50,901 nucleotides of DNA from positions 1-50,901 of the forward strand of contig JAKSKP010000007.1 in assembly GCA_024401635.1 (NCBI GenBank), read 5' to 3'. The notes beneath the pieces were generated by a model. The model did no database searches and was not told the origin of the DNA. It saw nothing but the letters and a program-made list of their open reading frames with translations. Below are positions 1 to 8,485 of the stretch, piece by piece; position 1 is the stretch's first letter, and each line of letters begins with the position of its first letter. The DNA comes from Bacteroidales bacterium (GTDB lineage: Bacteria; Bacteroidota; Bacteroidia; Bacteroidales; UBA932). The translations under genes and the position numbers were made by a program.

Positions 1-212
1 GCGCTATCGCAAACTGGGAAGCCAAGAATCCTGACGATGCAAAAGAGTTGGACAATGGCAACGTCTATGTCAAAACCATTATGGTTGGCCCCGGACGTAC
101 GCTGAAACGTATCCGCCCCTGCCCTCAGGGCCGTGCCGGTCGTATCCGCAAGCGTTCAAACCACGTTACCATCGTTCTTGATAAGAAAACCGCTAAAACA
201 GTGGAGGCTTAA
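1..212 (+). CDS. rplV: 50S ribosomal protein L22, 3' part
   Basis: This is the last 69 codons of ribosomal protein L22, with the reading frame entering at base 3 and a TAA at 210-212. L22 is a large-subunit protein that lines the peptide exit tunnel and binds 23S rRNA. The visible part holds the conserved C-terminal beta-hairpin segment [17 protein letters not shown]. The 5' end lies outside the window. It is followed after five bases by rpsC, the normal order of the S10 operon (rpsS-rplV-rpsC), so the two are surely co-transcribed. Confidence 0.95.
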   Translation, partial: AIANWEAKNPDDAKELDNGNVYVKTIMVGPGRTLKRIRPCPQGRAGRIRKRSNHVTIVLDKKTAKTVEA

Positions 213-217
213 TAACT

Positions 218-970
218 ATGGGACAGAAAACAAATCCTATTTCAAACCGTATCGGTATCACCCGTGGTTGGGACTCTAACTGGGTTGGTGGAAACTATGC
301 CGAGAAAATCACAGAGGATTACAAGATCCGTGAGTATCTGAACGTTCGTCTTGCAAAGGCCAGCCTTTCCAAGATTGTCATCGAGCGTACCCTCAAGCTC
401 ATCACGGTCACCATTTATGCCGCACGTCCCGGTGTCATCATCGGAAAGGGTGGTCAGGAAGTGGAGAACCTGAAGAACGAGCTGAAGAAGGTCACCAAGA
501 AGGACATTCAGATCAATATCTACGAGGTTAAGAAACCCGAGGTTGACGCACGTATCGTTGCCGAGAGCATCGCACGTCAGATCGAGGGCCGCGTATCTTA
601 CCGCCGTGCCATCAAGATGGCTATCGCCACCACGATGCGCGTTGGCGCCGAAGGTATCAAGGTTCAGATCGCAGGTCGTGTAGGCGGCGCCGAGATGGCC
701 CGTACCGAGATGATCAAGGAAGGTCGTACACCTCTGCATACTTTCCGTGCAGATATCGACTATGCATTGGCTGAGGCTCATACCAAGGTCGGTGTGCTCG
801 GTATCAAGGTATGGATATGCAACGGTGAGGTTTACGGCAAACGTGACCTTACTCCCAACGCAGGCATCGCAGCCCAGAAAGCTCAGGGCGGCGAGCGTCG
901 TGAGGGTCGTGGTGACCGTCGTCCCCGTCGTGACAACCGTCGCGAGGGTGGCCGTGGAGACCGCAAGTAA
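218..970 (+). CDS. rpsC: 30S ribosomal protein S3
   Basis: The product is S3 (250 aa), a small-subunit head protein at the mRNA entry site. The N-terminus [14 protein letters not shown], the KH-domain GxxG-type loop in [13 protein letters not shown] (about residues 66-78) and the C-terminal core [15 protein letters not shown] are all standard. The last 30 residues or so are a basic Arg/Gly tail, common in Bacteroidota S3. It follows rplV by five bases. The odd point is downstream: a hairpin terminator and then uvrC come next, whereas rplP, rpmC and rpsQ normally follow rpsC in this operon. Confidence 0.97.
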   Translation: MGQKTNPISNRIGITRGWDSNWVGGNYAEKITEDYKIREYLNVRLAKASLSKIVIERTLKLITVTIYAARPGVIIGKGGQEVENLKNELKKVTKKDIQINIYEVKKPEVDARIVAESIARQIEGRVSYRRAIKMAIATTMRVGAEGIKVQIAGRVGGAEMARTEMIKEGRTPLHTFRADIDYALAEAHTKVGVLGIKVWICNGEVYGKRDLTPNAGIAAQKAQGGERREGRGDRRPRRDNRREGGRGDRK

Positions 971-987
971 TTCCCAGCATACTTGAA

Positions 988-1023
988 ATAAGGGACCGGA
1001 TTCACGCCGGCCCCTTATTTTTT
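988..1023 (+). terminator. Intrinsic terminator after rpsC
   Basis: A 12-base stem (988-999 with 1007-1018, one A/C mismatch) closed by a 7-base loop runs straight into a T-rich tract. It ends the ribosomal transcript only 18 bases after the rpsC stop codon. Confidence 0.85.
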
Positions 1024-1025
1024 AC

Positions 1026-1033
1026 TATATTTG
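1026..1033 (+). promoter_or_regulatory. Bacteroidota -7 box for uvrC
   Basis: TATATTTG matches the TAnnTTTG consensus of the primary sigma factor of this phylum. Transcription would begin near 1040. That places an in-frame TTG at 1031 inside the promoter and favours the ATG at 1055 as the uvrC start. Confidence 0.6.
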
Positions 1034-1054
1034 CCCCGGTCAAAGGAAAGTCAG

Positions 1055-2860
1055 ATGACAGTTCGCGAGAAAATAGCGCTCTTCCCCCATTCCCCCGGCG
1101 TTTACCGCTATTATGACAGTGACGGGAACATAATTTACGTGGGGAAGGCGAAGGACCTGCACAAGCGTGTGGCCCAGTATTTCGTCCCCAGGGAAAGACT
1201 TACCCGCAAGACCGCCATTATGGTGGGGAAGATAGCCGACGCCCAGTATTCCGTCGTGGATTCGGAGGCCGACGCCCTGCTTCTCGAGAACAACCTCATA
1301 AAGCAGTACAAGCCCAAGTACAACATACTGCTGAAGGACAGCAAGACCTATCCCTGGATATGCGTCACCAACGAGACTTTCCCGCGTGTGTTTCTTACCA
1401 GACGCGTGGACAGGAAGGCCGGGCGCTATTTCGGACCTTACAGCAACGTGATGCACGCCCGTGCGCTGATGGACCTGTTCTCGGAGCTGTACCCGTTGCG
1501 CTCTTGCCGTCTGAACATAAACTCCGAAGCCATATTGAGGCACAAGTTCCGTCCCTGCCTGGACTATCACATCGGCAAGTGCAAGGGAGCCTGTGTGGGA
1601 GGCATTTCCGTGGAGGAGTACAATGCCGACATAGAGGAGATATGCTCCATACTCAAGGGGCGTACGGCGGGCATTATCTCCCATTACAAGTCACTTATGG
1701 CGGCAGCTGCCGAAAATCTGGAATTCGAGGCCGCCGATTTTTATAAAAAGAGGCTTACGGGCCTCCAGAAGCACTACTCCAAGAGTATAATAAGCGGTGC
1801 CGGCGGCGTGGATATGGACGTGTTCTCGCTGGAGATCGATACGGCGGACGCATACGGCAATTTCCTGCGCCTGCGCGAAGGCAGCATAGTCCAGAGCCTG
1901 AACCTGAATCTGAAGCTGGGCATAGAGGAACCGATGGAAACCGTACTTACCGCCCTTATATGTGCCGTGCAGGAGAAGACGGGCTCCCTGAGCCCCGAGG
2001 TCATTGTGCCTCTGCTGCCGGATACGGAATTCGAAGGCGTCAAGTTCCACATACCTTCGCGCGGCGACAAGCTGGCCCTGCTGGAGCTCAGCGCCAAGAA
2101 TGCCAGGGAGATGCGCCTCAACGCCCTGCGCCAGAAGGAGCATACTGACCCCGACGAGTTCTCCAGAAGTGTTCTGGAGGAACTGCGGCAGGCTCTGGGG
2201 ATGTCCGTGCTGCCCGAGCATATAGAGTGTTTCGACAACTCCAACATACAGGGGACCAATCCTGTGGGTGCCTGTGTGGTGTTCCGCGGGGCCAAGCCTT
2301 CCAAGAAGGATTACAGGCATTTCATCATAAAGACCGTGGTGGGGGCCAATGACTATGCCACGATGAAGGAGGTGGTGAACAGGCGCTACAGCCGTATGCT
2401 TGCCGAGGCTCCGGATGACCTGCCGCAGCTCATAGTGATAGATGGAGGCAAAGGCCAGCTGGGATGTGCCTATGAGGCTTTGTATGAGCTGGGCCTTACG
2501 GACAAGCTGACCGTGGTGGCCCTTGCCGAGAGGCTTGAGGAAGTAATACGCGTGGGAGATCCGTATCCTTTGTTCCTGGACAGGAATTCCCAGGCGCTGA
2601 AACTTCTCCAGCATCTGCGTGACGAGGCTCACCGTTTCGGCATCACCCACCATCGCAACCGCCGCAGCAAGGCGCAGATAGATTCGGCATTGCGTCACAT
2701 TCCCGGCATCGGACCCAAGACGGAAGAAAAACTGCTTCTGCATTTCGGGAGTTTGAAACGCATTTCACAGGCTTCTGAAGAGTCTATCGCCTTAATTACG
2801 GGCGAAAGCTTGGCGAAACGGATAAAAAAGTTTATATTTGCGGAACGTATTGAAAAATAA
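1055..2860 (+). CDS. uvrC: Excinuclease ABC subunit C
   Basis: UvrC (601 aa from the ATG at 1055) makes both incisions around DNA lesions during nucleotide excision repair with UvrA and UvrB. In order it shows a GIY-YIG nuclease domain (about residues 12-90, motif GVYRYYDSDGNIIYVGKA), a Cys-containing segment RPCLDYHIGKCKGAC, a UVR helix (about 205-240), the RNase H-like 3'-end nuclease domain with ECFDNSNIQG and LIVIDGGKGQL, and a C-terminal helix-hairpin-helix with HIPGIGPKTEEKLL. An in-frame TTG lies 24 bases upstream but overlaps the promoter box, so it was not used. The acpP promoter lies in its 3' end. Confidence 0.96.
   Translation: MTVREKIALFPHSPGVYRYYDSDGNIIYVGKAKDLHKRVAQYFVPRERLTRKTAIMVGKIADAQYSVVDSEADALLLENNLIKQYKPKYNILLKDSKTYPWICVTNETFPRVFLTRRVDRKAGRYFGPYSNVMHARALMDLFSELYPLRSCRLNINSEAILRHKFRPCLDYHIGKCKGACVGGISVEEYNADIEEICSILKGRTAGIISHYKSLMAAAAENLEFEAADFYKKRLTGLQKHYSKSIISGAGGVDMDVFSLEIDTADAYGNFLRLREGSIVQSLNLNLKLGIEEPMETVLTALICAVQEKTGSLSPEVIVPLLPDTEFEGVKFHIPSRGDKLALLELSAKNAREMRLNALRQKEHTDPDEFSRSVLEELRQALGMSVLPEHIECFDNSNIQGTNPVGACVVFRGAKPSKKDYRHFIIKTVVGANDYATMKEVVNRRYSRMLAEAPDDLPQLIVIDGGKGQLGCAYEALYELGLTDKLTVVALAERLEEVIRVGDPYPLFLDRNSQALKLLQHLRDEAHRFGITHHRNRRSKAQIDSALRHIPGIGPKTEEKLLLHFGSLKRISQASEESIALITGESLAKRIKKFIFAERIEK
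2810..2840 (+). promoter_or_regulatory. Promoter for acpP inside the uvrC 3' end
   Basis: TATATTTG at 2833-2840 fits the -7 consensus. A TTG at 2810-2812 sits 20 bases upstream, as expected for the -33 element. The start point would be near 2847, giving acpP a short AT-rich leader. Confidence 0.65.
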
Positions 2861-2884
2861 ATAGTAATAATAAAATAAAAAATT

Positions 2885-3124
2885 ATGGCATCAGTTGCAG
2901 ATAAAGTGAAGGCCATCATCGTTGACAAACTTGGCGTTTCACCCGAGGAAGTTACCGAGACTGCTTCTTTCACAAATGATCTCGGTGCAGATTCCCTTGA
3001 CACCGTAGAGCTTATTATGGAATTCGAAAAGACTTTCAATATCACCATCCCCGATGAGGATGCCGGTGAGAAGATTGCTACCGTGGGTGACGCAGTTAAA
3101 TATATTGAGGACAAGCTCAAATAA
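2885..3124 (+). CDS. acpP: Acyl carrier protein
   Basis: This 79-residue acidic protein carries growing acyl chains in type II fatty acid synthesis. The phosphopantetheine attachment site is Ser37 in the motif GADSLD, within a typical four-helix ACP sequence ([19 protein letters not shown]). It has its own promoter in uvrC and a strong terminator directly after it, so it looks monocistronic. In many Bacteroidota acpP is followed by fabF and rnc. Here the next gene is on the other strand. Confidence 0.97.
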   Translation: MASVADKVKAIIVDKLGVSPEEVTETASFTNDLGADSLDTVELIMEFEKTFNITIPDEDAGEKIATVGDAVKYIEDKLK

Positions 3125-3140
3125 TTTTCGCAACCACTAC

Positions 3141-3176
3141 AAAAATGTCCGGACCTGAAAAAGTCCGGACATTTTT
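3141..3176. terminator. Bidirectional terminator between acpP and the DUF4270 gene
   Basis: A perfect 14-base inverted repeat (3141-3154 with 3163-3176), with A-rich and T-rich outer flanks and a C+G core, separates two convergent genes. The TTA at 3176-3178 is the complement of the stop codon of the leftward gene, so the stem reaches into it. Confidence 0.85.
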
Positions 3177-4882
3177 TATTCACCCTGTCTGAATGAATAC
3201 GTGAGTTTCAACCTTGGGACGTCTCCCGATGCAGGGTCGGCCTTGGGGCCTCGCAGCACGGCGTTGTAGTACCTGTCCTTGTCCAGAGTGGTGGACGTGG
3301 TTGTGGTGGTGCCGTCGCCGCTGTTCATATTGGCATACATAGCCTGCATCATATAATAGTTGTAGTAGTTGTCATAGCCGTAGCTGCCGTAGCCGCCATA
3401 TCCGCCATACCCTCCATATCCACCGTATCCGCCGTATCCGCCATAGCCGCCCAGCATACTGTTGTAGTAGTTGAGATATGCCATCTGCGAATAATAGTCG
3501 CTGGCGGACTGGGACTCGTCATTGCGCGTGGTGATGGTCTCCTGGGCAAGAATCAGGAACCACAGATTCTCCCTTTCCAGACTGTCACGCCCTCCCTTCG
3601 TGTCGGGCCGGGTTGAAAGTATCTCCTGGAGATGATGGGAAATGTCGGGCCTGTAGGTGAGTATGTTGCGGTCAATCTCGCCCTGGTTCTCCGTGGATAC
3701 GCTGGCATCCGTAAGGCCCGCGTACATCACGGTGTCCTTCTTGCTGATGCGCATCGTGGGGTTGAGCACCTGGGGGTAGAATCCCATATCCCTGTAGTCC
3801 TCAGGCATCTCGTAGGGCAGCATAATGGTAGCCCTGTTGACCGTAAGGGTCATATCCTTCAGGACCTTTTCCACATCCTGACCGTATTTCCTGAGTGTAT
3901 CCGTCACGGCGTTCTTCACGATCTGGCGCAGATGCGCGGCCTTGATGACAGGCTTCAGACCCGAGCCGCCCTCGATGCGTATCTTGTCGGTGGCCAGGCC
4001 ACCCATACCGTCACTCTCGTGTTCCGAGCAGTTGAAGGCATAGGAAGAAGATTGCTTGTAGTTGAAGCTTGTGGCGCCGAGTCCGAAGAAGAAGGACGTG
4101 TCCACGTTCTTTCTCAGATTGCCTTTCGTGTCATAGTAGTCGGAAGTGAACACCAGCTCCGCATAGTTTCCGTACAGTATGTTGTCGCTGTCGTAGTCCA
4201 TGGCAAGGCTGAAGAAATTCAGCCTTCCGCCGTCGCTGAAATAGTCGTCAGTGCATATGAATATGCCGGGATGGGTCTTGGTGTATTTTTCAAGGGTGTC
4301 GAGCTTCTCGACCTTTCCGTCCGTCCTGACGTATTTCATAGCGAACTCTTCCGTGAAATCGAAGGAAAGGGAATCGCCTCCGTCATACATCGGAATGCCT
4401 TTGCAGACAAGCGGCTGGCCTTCGAAATCGGAATTCTTCAGCTGGCAGGAATACAGGAAAGTGCTGTCCAGCGGGTGTTTCAGCTCATATACCCTGACTT
4501 TCTGCATTATGTGCTCGAAGCCGCGCGGGCAGGAGATGGTGTCGCGTTCGGCTATCAGATGGAAATTCACGAAACGGAAATTATGGCCGAAATCGAGGGA
4601 ATCCGCAAAGGGAACCAGGGTGAAGGCCGTATTCCTGCGGGTGGTCCCGAAGATGCCGTCCTTTATCGAGCCTATGGTCATTCTCTGGGAACTGTAGGCG
4701 GACAGACTGTCCACGGATTCCATCCAAATCTCGTCTATGGGAATGGTTACGGTCCTGGTCAGATATTTCTCCCTTGCCGGTATGAAGCCTTCGCCCAGAT
4801 TGTAGTTAACCGTAACACAAGAAACTGCGCCACATACGATGGCACAGCCCAGCAAAAATCTCCTCAGTCCAGAAAAATCCAT
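3176..4882 (-). CDS. DUF4270 family lipoprotein with GYG repeats
   Basis: This 568-aa protein has a signal peptide ending in a lipobox (GAVSC, Cys22), so it is probably an outer-membrane or periplasmic lipoprotein. Its N-terminal half resembles the Bacteroidota DUF4270 family (the stretch after the signal, YLTRTVTIPIDEIWMESVDS, and beta-rich sequence after it). DUF4270 proteins have no established function. Residues about 477-502 are a run of GYG triplets followed by Tyr-, Asn- and Met-rich sequence and a Thr-rich segment. It begins one base after the stop codon of the upstream glycogen synthase-like gene, so the two are an operon; DUF4270 and glycogen synthase genes are neighbours in other Bacteroidales too. 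The family call is from memory of sequence style. Confidence 0.8.
   Translation of the reverse strand: MDFSGLRRFLLGCAIVCGAVSCVTVNYNLGEGFIPAREKYLTRTVTIPIDEIWMESVDSLSAYSSQRMTIGSIKDGIFGTTRRNTAFTLVPFADSLDFGHNFRFVNFHLIAERDTISCPRGFEHIMQKVRVYELKHPLDSTFLYSCQLKNSDFEGQPLVCKGIPMYDGGDSLSFDFTEEFAMKYVRTDGKVEKLDTLEKYTKTHPGIFICTDDYFSDGGRLNFFSLAMDYDSDNILYGNYAELVFTSDYYDTKGNLRKNVDTSFFFGLGATSFNYKQSSSYAFNCSEHESDGMGGLATDKIRIEGGSGLKPVIKAAHLRQIVKNAVTDTLRKYGQDVEKVLKDMTLTVNRATIMLPYEMPEDYRDMGFYPQVLNPTMRISKKDTVMYAGLTDASVSTENQGEIDRNILTYRPDISHHLQEILSTRPDTKGGRDSLERENLWFLILAQETITTRNDESQSASDYYSQMAYLNYYNSMLGGYGGYGGYGGYGGYGGYGGYGSYGYDNYYNYYMMQAMYANMNSGDGTTTTTSTTLDKDRYYNAVLRGPKADPASGDVPRLKLTYSFRQGE
3375..3451 (-). repeat. 9-bp tandem repeat encoding GYG units
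   Basis: About eight copies of a 9-base unit (plus-strand type ccgccatat, with third-position variants) encode repeated Gly-Tyr-Gly in the DUF4270 protein. The unit length keeps the frame whatever the copy number. Confidence 0.8.
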
Positions 4883-5701
4883 CTACAAATTCGAGTAAAA
4901 ACTATGATAGCGGTCTATGAACGATCCGTCCAGGACAGCTGTCTTGTCATAATCCATCACCGGCAGGCCCTTGGCCTTGGCAAAGGCGCGCAGTTCCTCG
5001 GGAACGTTGTCGCAGGCCATGGTCACGCCGTCGCTGTATTCGATTGCAAGTTTAGCAAGATTGATGCCATCGGGCTTGTCCAGCAGCGCGACATCGCTTT
5101 TTTCCGCTCCCTGGAAAAGAATGAGGTCCGAAAGGTTTTCCTCGAAGGGCTCGGCCTGGATGTCATCGAAAAGGGAGAGCACCACCTTGCTGGACGAGAA
5201 GATGGGATCGTCTTTGTAGCATTTCTTGAGATAGAGGGGCAGCACGTGCGAAATCCATCCGCTGCAGTGGATGACGTCGGGGCTCCAGCGCAGTTTCTTC
5301 ACGGTCTCCAGGACGCCTCTTGCAAAGAATATGGCGCGTTCGCCGTTGTCCTTGAAGCATTTGCCTTCAGCATCCCTGTACAGGGCCTTGCGGCGGAAGA
5401 AATCGTCGTTGTCGATGAAATAGACCTGCATCCTTGCCGATGGGAGCGATGCCACCTTGATGATCAGGGGCCTGTCCACGTCGTCTATGATGATGTTCAT
5501 TCCCGACAGGCGTATGACCTCGTGAAGCTGGTTCTTGCGTTCGTTTATGAGACCGTAGCGGGGCATGAACGAGCGTATCTCCATCCTTTTCTCCTGAATT
5601 CCCTGGCCGAGGGCCCTGGTGGACAGGGCAATTGGCGAATCGGGGAGATAGGGGACCATCTCCGAATTCACGAACAGCACTCTTTTGACCTCGTTTGCCA
5701 T
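4883..5701 (-). CDS. Glycogen/starch synthase-like protein (GT5 N-terminal domain only)
   Basis: This 272-aa protein matches the short glycogen synthase homologues of Bacteroidales. The N-terminus (VKRVLFVNSEMVPYLP) and the segment RWSPDVIHCSGWISHVLPLYL correspond to the N-terminal Rossmann domain of GT5 glycogen synthases, which transfer glucose from ADP- or UDP-glucose to alpha-1,4-glucan. A full GT5 enzyme has about 470 residues with a second, nucleotide-binding domain; that half is absent, so catalytic activity is uncertain. The length is usual for this Bacteroidales subgroup rather than a recent truncation. In relatives panC lies divergently next to this gene; here ftsX does. Confidence 0.85.
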   Translation of the reverse strand: MANEVKRVLFVNSEMVPYLPDSPIALSTRALGQGIQEKRMEIRSFMPRYGLINERKNQLHEVIRLSGMNIIIDDVDRPLIIKVASLPSARMQVYFIDNDDFFRRKALYRDAEGKCFKDNGERAIFFARGVLETVKKLRWSPDVIHCSGWISHVLPLYLKKCYKDDPIFSSSKVVLSLFDDIQAEPFEENLSDLILFQGAEKSDVALLDKPDGINLAKLAIEYSDGVTMACDNVPEELRAFAKAKGLPVMDYDKTAVLDGSFIDRYHSFYSNL

Positions 5702-5711
5702 AGGAAAAAGC

Positions 5712-5761
5712 GAATTATCAGCGCAAATATACCTATAATTTTTGATAATTCATTATCTTTG
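5712..5761. promoter_or_regulatory. Divergent promoter region with 9-bp inverted repeat
   Basis: On the minus strand TATATTTG (5724-5731) fits the -7 box for the glycogen synthase-like gene. On the plus strand TATCTTTG (5754-5761) fits that for ftsX. A perfect inverted repeat, GAATTATCA (5712-5720) and TGATAATTC (5743-5751), brackets the minus-strand box and abuts the plus-strand one, so it could be an operator. No clear -33 elements were found. Confidence 0.5.
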
Positions 5762-5789
5762 AAGGCTGAAAACCTTTAAAAGCAACAGT

Positions 5790-6668
5790 ATGGTCTCAAA
5801 AGAGAACAAAATAATGCGCAAACGTCTGATAAGTGCGTATGTTTCATCCATATTGAGCATTTCATTGGTCCTGCTGCTCGTGGGAGTCGCATCCCTGCTG
5901 CTGGTGAACGCCGGCAACGTGTCCGACTACTTCAAGGAGAATATGAAGCTGTCGGTGATTTTCCGCCCGGATGCGAGGGAATCGGAGGCTAAGGATTATT
6001 TCGACGTACTCGAAAAGAAGGAGTATGTCCGGGCAGTGGAATATATCACGGTGGAGCAGGGAATGAAGGAAATGGAGGATCTGCTGGGGTCCGATTTCCT
6101 GTCCGTGTTCGAGACCGCGCCGGTGCCCGTGTCGCTCAACGTGTCGCTCAAGGCGGCGTACGTGACTCCCGAGGCCGTCGAGGAGATAATGAAGGAGATA
6201 TCGTCGGAGAAGATAGTGGATGAGGTGGTGTGGCAGAAGTCCCTTATCGAGACTCTGAATTCCAACCTGAGGACCATATCCCTGGTTCTGGGCGTGTTCA
6301 TCGTTCTGCTGCTGTTCATATCCTTCGTGCTCATAGGCAATACCGTGCGCCTGAATCTGTACAGCAAGCGCTTCACCATACACACGATGCGCCTTGTCGG
6401 GGCCACCAAGGCTTTCATACGCAGGCCGTTCCTCGCGGGCTCCGTGTTCCAGGGCGTGCTGGCCGCCCAGCTCGCCACCATTATGCTGCTGTGCGCGCTG
6501 CTGATACTCAAACGCCAGTTTGTCCAGCTGTTCACGATTTTCAAGCTGGACCAGCTGCTGACCGTAATCGGCATAGTGACGGCCGCCGGCGTCGTGATAT
6601 GTCTTGTCGTGACCTTCTCGGTTGTGGGCAGGATGGTTACTCTGAAAAAGGAAGAATTGTATTATTGA
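5790..6668 (+). CDS. ftsX: Cell division protein FtsX
   Basis: FtsX (292 aa) is the membrane subunit of the FtsEX complex that couples division to activation of peptidoglycan hydrolases. It has a cytoplasmic N-terminus, one membrane segment at about 20-42, a large periplasmic domain (about 45-160), and three further membrane segments (about 165-187, 215-240, 255-278) with the MacB/FtsX-type motif MRLVGATKAFIRRPFLAGS between helices 2 and 3. It heads a tight operon with DUF3098, uppP and lpxH, a partly conserved Bacteroidota arrangement. ftsE is not adjacent. Confidence 0.93.
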   Translation: MVSKENKIMRKRLISAYVSSILSISLVLLLVGVASLLLVNAGNVSDYFKENMKLSVIFRPDARESEAKDYFDVLEKKEYVRAVEYITVEQGMKEMEDLLGSDFLSVFETAPVPVSLNVSLKAAYVTPEAVEEIMKEISSEKIVDEVVWQKSLIETLNSNLRTISLVLGVFIVLLLFISFVLIGNTVRLNLYSKRFTIHTMRLVGATKAFIRRPFLAGSVFQGVLAAQLATIMLLCALLILKRQFVQLFTIFKLDQLLTVIGIVTAAGVVICLVVTFSVVGRMVTLKKEELYY

Positions 6669-6669
6669 T

Positions 6670-6906
6670 ATGGACGGAAAATTCGCTTTGACGCCCAAAG
6701 GCGTAAGATTGATGATTATCGGGCTGGTCGTGATGATAGCCGGTTACATTCTGATGTGCGGCCCGGCCGTGAAGGACCCGGCGGTTTTCAACTACGAAAT
6801 GTTCGATTTCCGCCGTCTTGTAGCCGCTCCCGTTGTGATCGTATGCGGCATTGTAATCGAAATCGTGGCTATAATGAGGGTTGTCCGCAAAGAGGAGGAG
6901 AAGTAG
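6670..6906 (+). CDS. DUF3098 small membrane protein
   Basis: This 78-aa protein has two membrane segments (about residues 15-32 and 52-70) separated by a short loop. Small DUF3098 proteins with this pattern lie between ftsX and uppP in many Bacteroidota, which supports the call. The function is unknown; the context suggests a role in envelope growth or division. It begins two bases after ftsX and ends two bases before uppP. Confidence 0.85.
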   Translation: MDGKFALTPKGVRLMIIGLVVMIAGYILMCGPAVKDPAVFNYEMFDFRRLVAAPVVIVCGIVIEIVAIMRVVRKEEEK

Positions 6907-6907
6907 G

Positions 6908-7765
6908 ATGGAATGGTTTGAAGGGATAATTCTCGGCCTTGTGCAGGGCCTTACCGAATTCCTGCCCGTGTCCAGCAGCGGCCATCTGATGATAGCCCGC
7001 GAGATACTCGGTATAAAGCTGCCTGACGACGAGGCTTTCCTGTCGTTCGAGGTAATGGTGCACGCCGCCACGGTGCTTGCCACCATCGTGGTTTTCCGCA
7101 AGCAGATATGGCAGCTTCTCTGCGGTCTGTTCAAGTTCAAATACAACGAAGAGACGGACTATATCCTGAAAATATGTGTATCGATGATACCGGTTTTCAT
7201 TGTCGGGATGTTCTTCAAGGATGAGGTTACCGCACTTTTCTCGGGCCTCCATATCGTGGGCATCTCCCTGCTTGTGACGGCAGTGCTGCTGTTCCTTTCC
7301 GACAAACTGGCGGCAAGGGGCGACAAACAGTGCCTGGCCGAGCGCAAGGGCTACCGTAACGGCATTTCATATCTGCAGGCCTTCGTGGTGGGCCTGGCGC
7401 AGGCTGTGGCCGTGACTCCCGGTCTGAGCCGCAGCGGCACCACCATCAGCACCGGTCTGCTGTGCGGCGTGAAGCGTTCCGATATGGCCCAATTCTCCTT
7501 CCTTATGGTGCTTGTACCCATTCTCGGGGAGGCGTTTCTGGATCTTGTCGGAGGCGGTTTCGGCGATTCGGCGGCCGTGATAGGAAGCCTTCCTCTGATA
7601 CTCGGTTTTGTCAGCGCCTTCGTTTCCGGGCTTTTCGCCTGCGAGGTGATGATAGCCCTCGTGAAGAAGGCTTCCCTCAAGTGGTTCGCCCTGTATTGCG
7701 CGATTGTCGGTGTGGCCATACTTGCATTTATGGCGTACGTTATGTATAAAGCCACCCTGGTGTAA
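6908..7765 (+). CDS. uppP: Undecaprenyl-diphosphatase
   Basis: UppP (BacA, 285 aa) removes a phosphate from undecaprenyl diphosphate so that the lipid carrier of cell-wall synthesis can be reused, and gives bacitracin tolerance. Both family signatures are present: GLTEFLPVSSSGHLMIA near the N-terminus and AVAVTPGLSRSGTTIS near residue 165, on an otherwise membrane-spanning protein. The ATG at 6908 is preferred over an in-frame start 27 bases upstream because it begins at the conserved MEWFEGIILGLVQG and follows a purine-rich stretch. Its TAA overlaps the next ATG by one base. Confidence 0.96.
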   Translation: MEWFEGIILGLVQGLTEFLPVSSSGHLMIAREILGIKLPDDEAFLSFEVMVHAATVLATIVVFRKQIWQLLCGLFKFKYNEETDYILKICVSMIPVFIVGMFFKDEVTALFSGLHIVGISLLVTAVLLFLSDKLAARGDKQCLAERKGYRNGISYLQAFVVGLAQAVAVTPGLSRSGTTISTGLLCGVKRSDMAQFSFLMVLVPILGEAFLDLVGGGFGDSAAVIGSLPLILGFVSAFVSGLFACEVMIALVKKASLKWFALYCAIVGVAILAFMAYVMYKATLV

Positions 7766-8472
7766 TGGAAGGAAAACTCACATATTTCGTGTCGGACGTG
7801 CATCTGGGGCTTCAGGTGATGGATCCTGAAGGCAGGGAGGCGCGTTTCGTGGCGTTTCTGAAGAAGATCAACGACGGGAATACGGATGCCCTGTATCTGC
7901 TGGGTGACATCTGGGACTTCTGGTACGAGTGGAAATACACCGTGCCCAAAGGGTACGTAAGGGTGCTGGCAGCGCTGACGGACCTTATGGACGCCGGTGT
8001 GAAGGTATATTTCTTCCAGGGCAACCACGACGTATGGACCTACGGCTATTTCGAGGAACTCGGGATGACGAAACTGGTCCAGCCTTCATTCGTGGAGATA
8101 GGCGGAAAGACATTCTGCCTCGGCCACGGTGATGCCCTGGGCAGAACGGACCGGTCCTATCTTATAATGCGCAGGATATTCCACAGCCGCATCACCCAGT
8201 GGATGTTCAGCAATCTGCTGCATCCCTCGGTGGCGATGGCCATAGGCCGCAGGTGGAGCCGCAACAACCGTCTTGCGCGCCGTGCGCAATATGTGTGGAA
8301 AGGCAAGGAAGAACCGCTGGCCGTTTATGCCGAATCGATACTGAAGGAGCGTCAGGTGGATTATTTCATATTCGGGCATCTCCACGTCGAGGCCCGCGAA
8401 ACCCTGTCCACAGGGGCTCAGCTGATAATTCTCGACAGCTGGATATACAGGGACAACTGGTTCGTCTTCTGA
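7765..8472 (+). CDS. lpxH: UDP-2,3-diacylglucosamine diphosphatase (LpxH-like)
   Basis: This 235-aa calcineurin-like metallophosphoesterase has the metal-binding series SDVHLG, LLGDIWDFW, QGNHDVW, LGHGDALG and FGHLHVEA. These match the LpxH family, which hydrolyses UDP-2,3-diacylglucosamine to lipid X in lipid A synthesis at the inner membrane. The gene overlaps uppP by one base (TAATG), so translation is likely coupled and both belong to the ftsX envelope operon. A different member of the phosphoesterase family cannot be excluded without alignment. Confidence 0.88.
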   Translation: MEGKLTYFVSDVHLGLQVMDPEGREARFVAFLKKINDGNTDALYLLGDIWDFWYEWKYTVPKGYVRVLAALTDLMDAGVKVYFFQGNHDVWTYGYFEELGMTKLVQPSFVEIGGKTFCLGHGDALGRTDRSYLIMRRIFHSRITQWMFSNLLHPSVAMAIGRRWSRNNRLARRAQYVWKGKEEPLAVYAESILKERQVDYFIFGHLHVEARETLSTGAQLIILDSWIYRDNWFVF

Positions 8473-8485
8473 CGGCGGCCGCGTT

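Noticed and set aside
3632-5779. 715-codon plus-strand open frame opposite the DUF4270 and glycogen synthase-like genes
   Set aside because: It is antisense to two genes with recognisable families, signal peptide and tight spacing. Its translation has no known motif, and such frames arise from codon bias in G+C-rich genes.
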